From assembly GCF_000003195.3 (NCBI RefSeq), contig NC_012878.2, forward strand, positions 23,952,071 to 24,016,070: a stretch of DNA of 64,000 bases, written 5' to 3'. Positions 22,126 to 31,516 of this stretch are shown here, in pieces (positions within the stretch are counted from its first letter, which is position 1; each line of letters starts with the position of its first letter). Both the position numbers and the translations under genes were made by a program. The notes under the pieces are model-generated. The model had not been told where the DNA came from. It saw only the letters and a program-made list of their open reading frames with translations, and did no database searches. The DNA comes from Sorghum bicolor. Lineage: Eukaryota > Streptophyta > Magnoliopsida > Poales > Poaceae.

Positions 22126-24856
22126 CCAGCCAGCTCTCGACGCTTGGTCTTCAGCTCCTCGCCAACCATGCGCTTGGTTTCCAGCGCACTGGCACTCTCC
22201 TGGTCGAGCTGGTCCCTCTCTTTTTCGAGACGCTCGATCTCCTCCTCCAGAGCTGAAGCAATAATTGTTGGTCATCAAAACCGACCACACGGTTAACTGC
22301 AACTGCTCACATCACTCGACTTACCCCTTTTTCACGGTCCTTAACGGCTAGTCGCCGAGTCAGGTCCAGCAGACGCTCCTCCTGAGCCGCCTTCTCGGCC
22401 GCCTCCCTTTCGACCTCCAGCCGAAGGCGGCCCACCTCAGTAGTCAAGGCCTTGTTCTCGGCGACCACACCCTCAATTTGTTCGAAGCACCTTTTTCGGT
22501 ACTTTGTCGTTTTCATTGCATCCTGCGGACATCAAACATACCAAACAGGGAACAAACCATGGTACATATATACATATACTCCAGCAGAACATAAGACCAT
22601 TGACCCTGACTTCATTTACGAGCTGCTTGGCAGCGCGCTCCACCCTCTCCGCCTCCTCGGTCTCGGTGATCTCCTCGTGGCCAGCCTAGTGATCCCCGCA
22701 CTGGCTCCATACATAAACGTGCTAGCGACTGTCGCGGGGATTCCCCTGGATTTCCTCCACTTCATCATCGGAGGCCGCCTAGGCCTCCACACCCTCTGCG
22801 CTACCCCCAGCCACGGTAACGGGTATCATTGGACCCTTACCCCGGCTACGGGAGCCCTCCAGCGTGGAAGCCTCCGCCGGGGCTGGAGTTGGGTTCCTCT
22901 CTTCTTCAGCAGGAGGGGGCGACGGGACCTTGTCTTCCCCCTCCACCACGCTGCTCGGGGGAGGTGTCCCTGCGTTCTCATTGCCCCTTGTCGGGGTGCT
23001 CGCCCCAGCCTAGTCTTGGGCCGGGTCCTCCTCGGCAACCTCTGCCGTAGCCGCAACTGCGGGCTGCTCCACGGGCTGCTCGCGGACGGTCTGCTCGGCG
23101 GCATTATCATCGACAACTATCGGCTCGGTTGGCCTCAAGCCGGCAACGTTGCCCGGATCAACATCCGAGGCCGCACTAACAAAGAAGAGTTAATGCAAAT
23201 TACCACACCAACATCAAACCTTGTAAAAAAAGAAAAGAGAGCATAGAGACACTTTTTCGAACTTACAAGTCAGAGCTCCGGTGTGCCGCCGTGAAGAACC
23301 TTCTCCTGGTCCGCCCAGTTGCTGCTGCTGCTTCTGTTCCTCCAGGATGTATCGGCTCGATGTGCGCGGCAGGCGGGTCCTGGTTACCCGACCAGCATCG
23401 CTCGACGCGACGTCAGGGCGGCTATGTGGTCTCTGGACCAAGGACGGGGCCATCTCATCCGCTTCGTTGTCGTCGTTGACAATCCTCACAAGCCGGCAAC
23501 GCTTGGAGGCATGGCTGGTCGAGCCTTGGCCCATCGAAAGCTGTGCAGCCATCCCTGCTGGAATTGCTTCCGTAGAGGATGGCTCCATAGTCATTGGCCT
23601 CTTCCTAGCCACTCTGTCATCCATGGTCGGTGCTGGACGGCTCTGGTGCTCATCGCTACTGGTGTATTGGAAACACCGAGCAGCATTGTCTGCCGGTGGG
23701 TCTGCCCCAGCAGGATGGTCCATACCGGGTGCCAGCGACACATACACCATGCACCGGTCAATATCTCCTATCTGCGATACAAAGGCGACAAGTCATCAGC
23801 CAAAGGCTACAGTATTCAATAGCATTACAAATAAACCAAGGTATTCATTTACCTTAGGAGCTGGTCGCCGTAGCTTGAAGGCATCGATCCAGTCATCACT
23901 TCGAATGAAGCTATTGTCAGCTAGGTTGAATAACTCATTCATCCTTCGCTGGATCTCTTATTTTTCCAAGTTGTCCCGGTGCATCCTGGTCGGGTCTTGG
24001 CTTCCTGCGTACTCGTACGCTGAGTGCACTCTTCTCTAGCAAGGCATCACTCGTTGAGCGAGGAAGTTCCCGACCACCCTGATCCATCCAGGCGGGACCA
24101 GTCGACCAGACCCATCAACTCTGACACCTGACCAGTGTATTCGGGCCGATCTATCCAGCTGACCCTCTTCTCGGGAATGTAGCCGACATCGCAGAAAGTG
24201 GCGCTGCCCGGATCCTCCCTAATGTAGAACGACCTCTTGTACCACTCGGTGAGGGAGGTGTTCCTTGGGCAATTGAGGTAACTGTTTTTCATCCCGTCGC
24301 GAAGATTGAGGTATACTCCACGTGCAATCTTGGAGCCTCCAACCGCCCCCTTCTTCCTCAAACAGTACAAGTAGAGGAGGAGATCAAAGTACAGCTCTAT
24401 CGCAACATAGGCGTCGCACAAATGAATGAAATTGAAAACAAGAAGAATGGAGTTCGGGTGCAGGTTGCAGATCCCGATCTCATAGTAAAGAAGACGGCCT
24501 TGAAGGAAAGGATGAACTAGAATCCCAAATCCCCTCTTGAAATAATCTTCAAAAACTACAATCTCACCAGTGCGAGGGTCGAGGTAACTCTCCCCTTCCG
24601 GTGCTCTCCAGCCGCCGAGCTCCTGATTGTGCAGGAGCCCCATCTCGACGAGGTCGTTGAGGGACCTCGTGTTGCTCCAAGACTTCTTCCACTCCTTAGC
24701 CATCATCTCGGCCCTCTTCTCTGCGTCGCTCTTTGCCATTTCCTTTTTGCAGAAAGCTTTGAACCCAGATTTGAGGGATTGAAGGTGCTGAGGAAGACGA
24801 AGGTTGGATACTAGTATGCGACTACTGGGTACAGAACAAGGGTGCGACCTTGGGCT

Positions 24857-24864
24857 CTTTTATA
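24857..24864 (-). promoter_or_regulatory. TATA box of the antisense gene in element A
   Basis: TATAAAAG on the minus strand lies 118 bp upstream of the ATG at 24739. The spacing fits a dedicated promoter with a leader of about 90 nt. Confidence 0.6.
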
Positions 24865-25142
24865 ACAACAGCCCCACCTCTACCACTTCCCGCATTTTGG
24901 GGAAGTGGGCGGTCTTTTCGGCGGTTGCGGCGTTAGGGTTTTCAAGAGCTATCGCAGTAAATTTGGTGGCCGTTTTTTAATAATTGCTACTTTCCTTTCT
25001 TGATTCCCGCAATGGGCGGATGTACAGTTAGCAGGCGCCCTTTTTATGCAGCAGACTGACAAGATGGCAGGACGCTCCGTCACATCGCACATTAATATGG
25101 CGATACGATTTTTTCAAAAGACAAGTAGGATCTTTTGGTCAG

Positions 25143-25497
25143 ATGAACATGATATGCTTGGGGACTGTACTGACCACTGAGTTGATATGATCGGGGACTG
25201 GTCGACCAGTTCGCCCATATGACAATCTGGGGACTGTACCGACCACCGAGCATGATATGCTCAGGGACTGGTCGACCAGTCCGCCCATTCGACAACCTAG
25301 GGATTGTACCGACCACCGAGCATGATATGCTCGGGGACTGGCCAACCAGTTCGCCCATTCGACAATCTGGGGACTATATCGACCACCGAGCATGACATGC
25401 TCGTGGACTGGTCGACTAGTTTGATCTTTCAAAAATCTGGGGACTGTACCAAACGTCGAGCATGACGTGCTCGGGGACTGGTTGGCCAGTTTTCTCA
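25143..25497 (+). repeat. tandem array of a 70-bp unit in element A
   Basis: About four and a half imperfect copies of a unit containing GCATGATATGCTCGGGGACT, then CTGGTCGACCAG, then CTGGGGACTGTACCGACC. The 14-bp palindrome ACTGGTCGACCAGT is perfect at 25197-25210 and 25267-25280. Each unit carries copies of the CGGGGACT core found in the polypurine tract at 26022. Confidence 0.85.
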
Positions 25498-26020
25498 GCC
25501 GCAAATAAGTGTAACACGCCCTCGGCTTGGAAAATTCAATTGTGTAATGTCTGTTCGGATAATTTTAATTTTTTAGACCTTGCTACAAGGCTCAAACTTC
25601 ACCTTCCAGCAAGCTCGGGGACTACATCGGTACGATGCATCTGGCGATGCACCTCATTTTTCTTCTTTTCTATGAACAATTTCCTTTTTAGACCCTGGCA
25701 TCACGTGACTACGTCACCTATTACCAGGCTCGGGGACTAAGTAGGCACACTTCACTTTGCAGTGAAATTGCTTGCTTTTTGAAAGACTATACTTTTTCAT
25801 AAAAGTAAAGTGGTCACACTTGAAGAGGAAAGAAATCTTTTTTGATGAAGAGCACCATGCATTCTTCGAACAACCTGCTTCTTCGATGTTGATCAACTGG
25901 TTTTCAAGTTGGTTATAATACCATTGCAACTGTTCGGGCGACTTTCCTGGTTGTCGAAAACTTCAGAGCCTCACTTGTCGAAGAAGCTCAAGACGGCGTG
26001 TTACATCACAATACACGGTG
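25498..26020 (+). other. non-coding 3' region of element A
   Basis: No gene. Two more CTCGGGGACT copies occur near 25613 and 25732. Confidence 0.5.
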
Positions 26021-26034
26021 CTCGGGGACTAGCT
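26021..26034 (+). other. polypurine tract of element A
   Basis: GCTCGGGGACTAGC directly precedes the LTR start TGTGGGGG. Position and purine core fit the plus-strand primer of RIRE2-like elements. Confidence 0.7.
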
Positions 26035-26500
26035 GTGGGGGTATAAACCCCTATACCCTTACGGCTAGACTTGGGCCAGGGGACTTGGCCCATCACGAGA
26101 TAGTTCGAAGCTTAATCCAACTGCTTGGAGTTTCACGCAAGGAAACAAGACGTGGAGGTCAAGCCAGATTCTAGTCGGTTAGAATAGGAATTGATATCAT
26201 GTTATCTATGGCAATTGTAACCGACTAGGATTAGTTTCTGGATCTGTAACCCTACCCTCTGGACTATATAAAGAGAGGCAAGGGACCGCCCTAGGACTTC
26301 TCATCTCAACTCAACACAATCCACAACAATACAATCAGACGCATGATGTAGGTATTACGCCCACACGGCGGCCGAACCTGGATGAAAACCTTGTCCGTGT
26401 CTTGCGTCACCATCAAGTTCGTAGGTTGCGCACCTGTCTACCGATAAACTACTATCGTGGGTATACCCCAAGGTAGACTGCTGACTAGCTTTCGTCAACA
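26035..26500 (+). repeat. 3' LTR of element A
   Basis: 466 bp from TGTGGGGGTATAAACC to TTTCGTCAACA. A TATA box (TATATAAAG, 26265-26273) and a start-region typical of RIRE2-like LTRs are present. The partner 5' LTR is missing. The five bases after it are CTCAT. Confidence 0.85.
26265..26273 (+). promoter_or_regulatory. TATA box in the element A LTR
   Basis: TATATAAAG in the sense orientation, about 230 bp into the LTR. Confidence 0.7.
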
Positions 26501-29500
26501 CTCATAAGCATCCTCATCAAGCATAGCATGAGCATAGCATCACATAGGCATACTAGCTCTTAAATTGTGATTTTATGTGCCTAATTTAAATGAAATAAAT
26601 ATGATAAAATTAGTATGATTGCTTCCAAAATTCTTGTGATGACCAAGGTAGGTTGAAATATGTTTTAGAAGAAGTAAGAAAAATTTTATGAAATTTTTGG
26701 AGCTCTGGAATTTGAGAAATGAATTTTATACAAAATCCCCAAAATGGTTTTATTTAAAAAACTAGACCTAGTTTTAATTTGTGATTCAAATTCTGTTGGG
26801 AATTTGAACTTGCATCTTATAGCAAAGTGATAGGGAATTTTGTGGGGAACAATTCTTGTTTTTACCTCAACTTCTAAAAAGGTCTGCAAGGGCTTCAAAA
26901 TGGCATTTTATCTATTTGGGGGGAAAAGAATTTCAAAAAAAGTAGAAAAGGGGGTAGGCGCTGTTGGGCCGACCGCCTCCCTTTCGGCCCGCTCGCCCGC
27001 GCGGCCCACTCCCCCTCCCCCTCTCCCGTGCGCGGACGCGCCCGCCTTACTCCACCCGACGCCGGCCACGTGGTGGCCGTACGTCGGCGACGTGGCTGCG
27101 GCCGCCCGGCCGACCGGCATAACCCGGTCGGGACGCCGCCCCACGCCCCAGACCGCCTCCATTCGGTCCCCTCCCCACTCCCTCTTCTTCCCCACTCGCG
27201 AGCGCAGCAGTAGCAGCGGCCGCCACGGCGCCATTGTCGGCCGAAGCTCCGCCGCTCGCCGCCGACCGTGTCATCGGGCCATTCTCCGCGCCAAGGCCAC
27301 CGCCGTGCTCGCCTTCGCCGCGTTAAGCCCCTACGCACGCTCTACTGAGGTGAAAGCCATCCATGAGCCCGCAATAGCTCGTCAGAGTTCACCCGACCTC
27401 GTCGGAGTGCTCCGCCGTGCCGAAACCCTCCCTCCCTTGCTTTGTTTCGCTTGTTCTTGAGCGCGTTGGGTTCGGGATGTTGCAAGCAAGCTCTGGCGAT
27501 GCTCCGCGCGCGCTGTACCCGCCGGAAGTGCCTAGCCACGGCGAGCAGCGCCGCCGTGCCACCATGCACGCCAGCAGGGGTGCTCCAGCCGTCCTCCGGC
27601 CAAGCCAAGGGCACCCTCGGGTGCGCCTCGCTGTGGGGAGCACGTTGGTACTCACCCCGTGGCCGGAGACCTCACCGCCGACGAGATCCGCTCGTCGGAG
27701 GTGCTCCTCCTCTCGGTCATGCTAACCAGTGGGGTCAGGGGCCCACTGTCAGCCGCAAGGAGACCGAGGCGGGTAGAGATCTGGGTGTTCCTAGCGTTTT
27801 CCAGCGCGGTTTTGAAATGGATTTACAGAAAATGTTTTCCATAAAATTGTTTAAATGGTATTAAATCCATATCTTGAGATCCATAGCTCCAAAAATGATG
27901 AAACAAAATGTGGTGTGCTCTACAAATCTAGATTTACAGTTTGGTGTAATTGCATGTCATGTTTGTACAACTTTTCTGTGTAAATATATTTATTCCATGT
28001 TTTTGCTGATAATTAGAAAATGCATAGTAATTAGAATATATCTCAGAAAAATGTGATTCTTGTTTTGTTAGCTTTGCATGGATGTTTAGTCTCTGGGAAA
28101 AATATGTCACACAATAATTACTGTATAAATTAATTTATAATGTTGTAAATGCTTGCATGGGAGTGGTTTATGAATTTTAGTAAATAATTGGATCATGCAA
28201 TTAATCTAGAATTTTTTTTGGATATTTCTTATGTTATTAAGTAATTGATGAAAATATGAAATCTGTTGTTTGACACTCGATCATCAGTAGGGTATTTATA
28301 CTTAATTATATTAAATAAACTTGTGTTTTTGTGTAGGCTAAGCTATTTATCCAAATATTATGAAAAATTTTTGGTAGACCTCATAATTGACCAGTGACCT
28401 GCTGTAGTTTTTGTAGAATTTATTGAAGACTAGAAATATATATTACTGTTGTAGGTCTAATGATAATTAAATAAACAAAACCTTGCCATGCATGAAATGA
28501 ATAAATCAAAGGGTGTTTGGTGTATCTTTGAAGCATCATGTTAGCTTGCTGGTTCCTAATGATAACAACTTGTAGAAGAGAATAGATGCTTGATTTGGTT
28601 ACATGTTCTTGGATGATGTTGACTGCCTTGTAGAAAGAGTTTCTTGTCTCATCCATGCACGTCATCATCATCGGGTATTCACTTGCATATGCATTGCACC
28701 CTGGGCATCTCGCACTCCACTCATGAGCACACATGCATCATATAGGCTCGCAGGAGAACGAGGTGGGACCCGAGGAGTAGGAGGAGACCCAGGAGCAGGA
28801 ACTTCCGGGAGGACCAGAGCCGGAAGGAGAGCTGCAGGGGTGCCCGGACCACAGGCCTAGCATGTTCGAGAAAGGCAAACCCCGGAGCATTCTAAGTCTC
28901 CCAGTTAATTGATATAATATGATTGTTCTACTATGCTGCATTTAAGTGATAGGAATTGCTTGATACCGTTGATGCATATTTACTCCTTAATATCACCACC
29001 TGTTTATCTACCTTGTCCTATGTAGATAGGCTCGGAGTCTATGCTTAGCTTGCTTAGTACAGTATAAATCGGGTGATTTCCTGTCACCTGCGAGATATAG
29101 GTGGATACCTGAATGATTAGCTGTCAATGCTATGATGAACAGTAACCAAGTGTGGGAATGAACTCAAGACCGGGCAGGGTCTTATGGTTGTGTTGACCGT
29201 AGTGCCCCTGCCTGTGTCGATTATGGACCGATCGTTGACGGCCCTCTTGTCATGTTGAACGCATGCCCCACACTTAGCTGGAAGGATAAGTCATTCCGAC
29301 CATGAAGCCTGAGCACTATCCGGGCCGGGAATCGGCCCGATGTACGCGCTGTATTGGTGATGGTTGAGGAGAACAACGAGGGCACGACACGCAACCTTGG
29401 TATACCTTGGATACCTCGGTCGCCGGAATGGTCCTCGGGTACGGGCAGTGCCTGTCGAACCCGAGAATTGGTCCTGGATAGTGCAATACGGTGATCTGTA

Positions 29501-29736
29501 GCTCACTTGATCAGTGAGTGTGGTTTGTGTGGGGAATAAACTCGCCAGCACGTCAGAAATTGATTCGAATCGCCATCGCTCCTGGATAGTGAGCACTTGA
29601 CATGAGCCCTGTCCTCGTAGTAAGGGCTATGAAACACTTGGGTTATGATAAAAAATGTTCTGTGAATGCTATGATAAGGTACTATCATACCACAACACTT
29701 GTTTGCAATAGTACAGGTGCAAAACTAGATGATAGG

Positions 29737-30445
29737 TGTTGACACCGTTTTTGGACATGTGACGTGTACCAGGAGTCAATGAGGTATAGATCGGCAGGCA
29801 GAAAAGTGGTGACTAGTCTACAGAAGAGTTGCCGATGAGAAAACGACAAGATGTGACTAAGTCCAGGAGTGGTGATGGGTTCATGCCGATGACTGGTACT
29901 GATGGTTGCCGATGGCTGTGAAAGGTCGTTTGCCGATGGTCATGGAGAAGGGCGCAGGGGTTGTCGATCGACTCATGGCGATGTACCGATCAATTGTGGA
30001 AGATGGTTTAATACTTTCCATAGTTGTTAGAGTTTATTTTGTATACGGATTCCGTTTAATTTAGAATTTGAATCCTAGTCATGTCTGGTTGTAACTCTTG
30101 TGAACAGGGTATAAATGTAGACCCCGTGGCAATGTAATGGATATACACAATCAATCAAACACAAGTTTTTACATCTATTCCAGCATCTACTTTTTCGACG
30201 ACTTCGTCAATTTGCATATTTTCCTTTTACTACGAGTTCTTTAGAATTCTTCGAGTCAACCTCAGCGAGTTCTCGAGTTCCGCATGAATACCTCTTGGCC
30301 GTGACATCCGGGCACATCGCTGTTGTGAGGACCAAAGTATTCGAGTTATCACCTTTGTCGATTGTAAGGTCAAATCGGCTGGCACGCCTTAACGTTGAAT
30401 CGGGTATTAGCCCTTTGTGTTTGCAGATCCACTTTTGCAGCAACA
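29737..30445 (+). repeat. 5' LTR of element B
   Basis: 709 bp from TGTTGACACCG to GCAGCAACA. It has TATAAAT at 30110-30116 and six copies of GCCGAT/ATCGGC. It shows visibly more differences from the 3' LTR than element i shows between its LTRs, so B is older. Confidence 0.93.
30110..30116 (+). promoter_or_regulatory. TATA box in the element B 5' LTR
   Basis: GGGTATAAATG in the sense orientation; the copy in the 3' LTR is at 41461-41467. Confidence 0.7.
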
Positions 30446-30451
30446 CATCTT

Positions 30452-30470
30452 TTGGCACACCCAGTGGGAC
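30452..30470 (+). other. primer-binding site region of element B
   Basis: TTGGCACACCCAGTGGGAC follows the LTR end within a few bases and begins with the TGG expected opposite a tRNA CCA end. The tRNA was not identified. Confidence 0.5.
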
Positions 30471-30481
30471 AGAGATTCAAC

Positions 30482-31507
30482 ATCAAGATCAACATATCAA
30501 ACACCGATTTCGACTTGGAGAACGTCATCCCCGTGACGGAAGCCAATCTCAAAGATGAACAGGAGCAAGCTATGGCAAAAGCTATGGAGGACTACAAGCA
30601 GCTATGCTTGAAATCCTTCAGTACCAACAGGAGTGGCGAGGTGATCCAAAAGGAAGCATTGCCGATGCCTCGGCAAATTACTTTTGAATCTAATCCTGGT
30701 AAACTGCAATAGATGGTTGGTAGTGCTGTCAATCGTGCTCTGATCAATCTATCTGGTGTACTGTCCAATACAATTGTCAATGCTGTGGCCAGAACTTTCA
30801 AAGAAGGACAAGTGCCACCATCTTATGTGGGTCAAGCCTATCATTAGCCAGGGTCATCATTGGTTACGGCTCCATCGGCTACTACAGCCGTTGCGGGTAC
30901 AGAAGTTACTTCCCCTCCAAGCACATCAGGGACGACTAATGCGCAATCTACACCAATGATGACCAATCCATCAACATCAGAGGGACAAGTTAAACTTGCT
31001 ACAGATTTATTGGCATCGGCAATGTCAGGGTCTGTTCCTCCTAATGGGTGGGGATATGGTATGCCCCTAGAGTTTATGCCAAATAGCTCTGGGACGTCTC
31101 AAGCGGCTAACATGACAGGCAAGGCTCCCATGGCATCGGTACCCCCAAGCTCGCCGATGACTCAAAATCCTCAGTATTCTATGACTACTACTACAAGACC
31201 TTTTACTCGGAATTCTCAAATGCCAACGTTCCAAATGCCTAACGCATCGGCAAATCGAATGCCGACGCAGCAAAGGTTTATGAATCGGTCAGGGTACGTC
31301 AACTCAATGATGATGCCCAATTATCAGCCATAGGCAGGGCCTACGCCGATGAATGTTAACAATGGATGGACAGAGCAGTTTGTCTTTCCGCAGATGCCTC
31401 AGCATAATCATCAGGCTATGGGATTTCAATGGGGACCAGTGCAACCTGGATTTCAGAATCAAGGGTTGATCAACCAGCCGATGAATCTTGGTCAGTAAGT
31501 TGGTGGT
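30482..31507 (+). pseudogene. N-terminal extension of gag of element B, broken by stops
   Basis: A coherent Ser/Thr/Met/Pro-rich reading (for example ITFESNPGKLQ near 30678 and PMTQNPQYSMTTTTRPF near 31150) is broken by stops near 30711, 30845, 31330 and 31496. The 157-codon piece 30860-31333 is the longest intact part. It precedes the capsid and resembles the low-complexity Gag head of some Tat elements. Confidence 0.6.
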
Positions 31508-31516
31508 CAGCAGGCA

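Larger units (their letters stand above)
13237..24739 (-). pseudogene. antisense extra ORF of element A (Transposase_28-like, multi-exon)
   Basis: This gene runs opposite to gag-pol. Exon 1 starts at ATG 24739 and encodes a domain resembling the grass 'putative gypsy type transposon' family (blocks FEDYFKRGFGILVHPFLQG and LHPNSILLVFNFIHLCDAY). Downstream come a Ser/Arg-rich region and a coiled coil (AENKALTTEVGRLRLEVERE near 22440). Introns with GT...AG ends are visible near 23853-23774, 23268-23175, 22619-22527 and 22325-22254. The last intron begins at the element i insertion site and ends at 13743. The final exon runs 13742-13237. A TATA box lies 118 bp upstream. One stop and a one-base shift near 24047 break exon 1, and element i splits the gene. 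Its function is unknown; extra ORFs of this sort are known in Tat elements. Confidence 0.7.
5336..26500 (+). mobile_element. Tat-lineage Ty3/gypsy element A, 5'-truncated, split by element i
   Basis: Sense-strand order is gag (6968-8817), protease, RT, RNase H, a second RNase H and integrase (to 12939). An antisense intron-bearing gene (13237-24739), a tandem array and the 3' LTR (26035-26500) follow. A gag-pol set with two RNase H domains, no chromodomain, and an extra antisense ORF before the 3' LTR is the hallmark of the Tat lineage (RIRE2-like in grasses). The 5' LTR and primer-binding site are missing; the left junction lies near 5336-5376. Bases 5377-6899 hold a solo LTR and 13856-22125 hold Athila element i. 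Many in-frame stops make it non-functional. Confidence 0.85.

Noticed and set aside
22452..24039. Plus-strand ORFs of up to 264 codons
   Set aside because: They are shadows of the minus-strand spliced gene, which has splice sites and a coiled coil in its own frame.
25143..25497. CRISPR-like repeat array
   Set aside because: Units are adjacent and imperfect with no unique spacers, and the setting is a plant retrotransposon.
26840..27864. ORFs of 90-206 codons in the GC-rich part of unit vi
   Set aside because: Several frames on both strands overlap, with low-complexity products and no motif; composition effect.
28603..28860. Gly/Arg-rich plus-strand ORF
   Set aside because: Short purine-rich repetitive stretch within unit vi without any domain.
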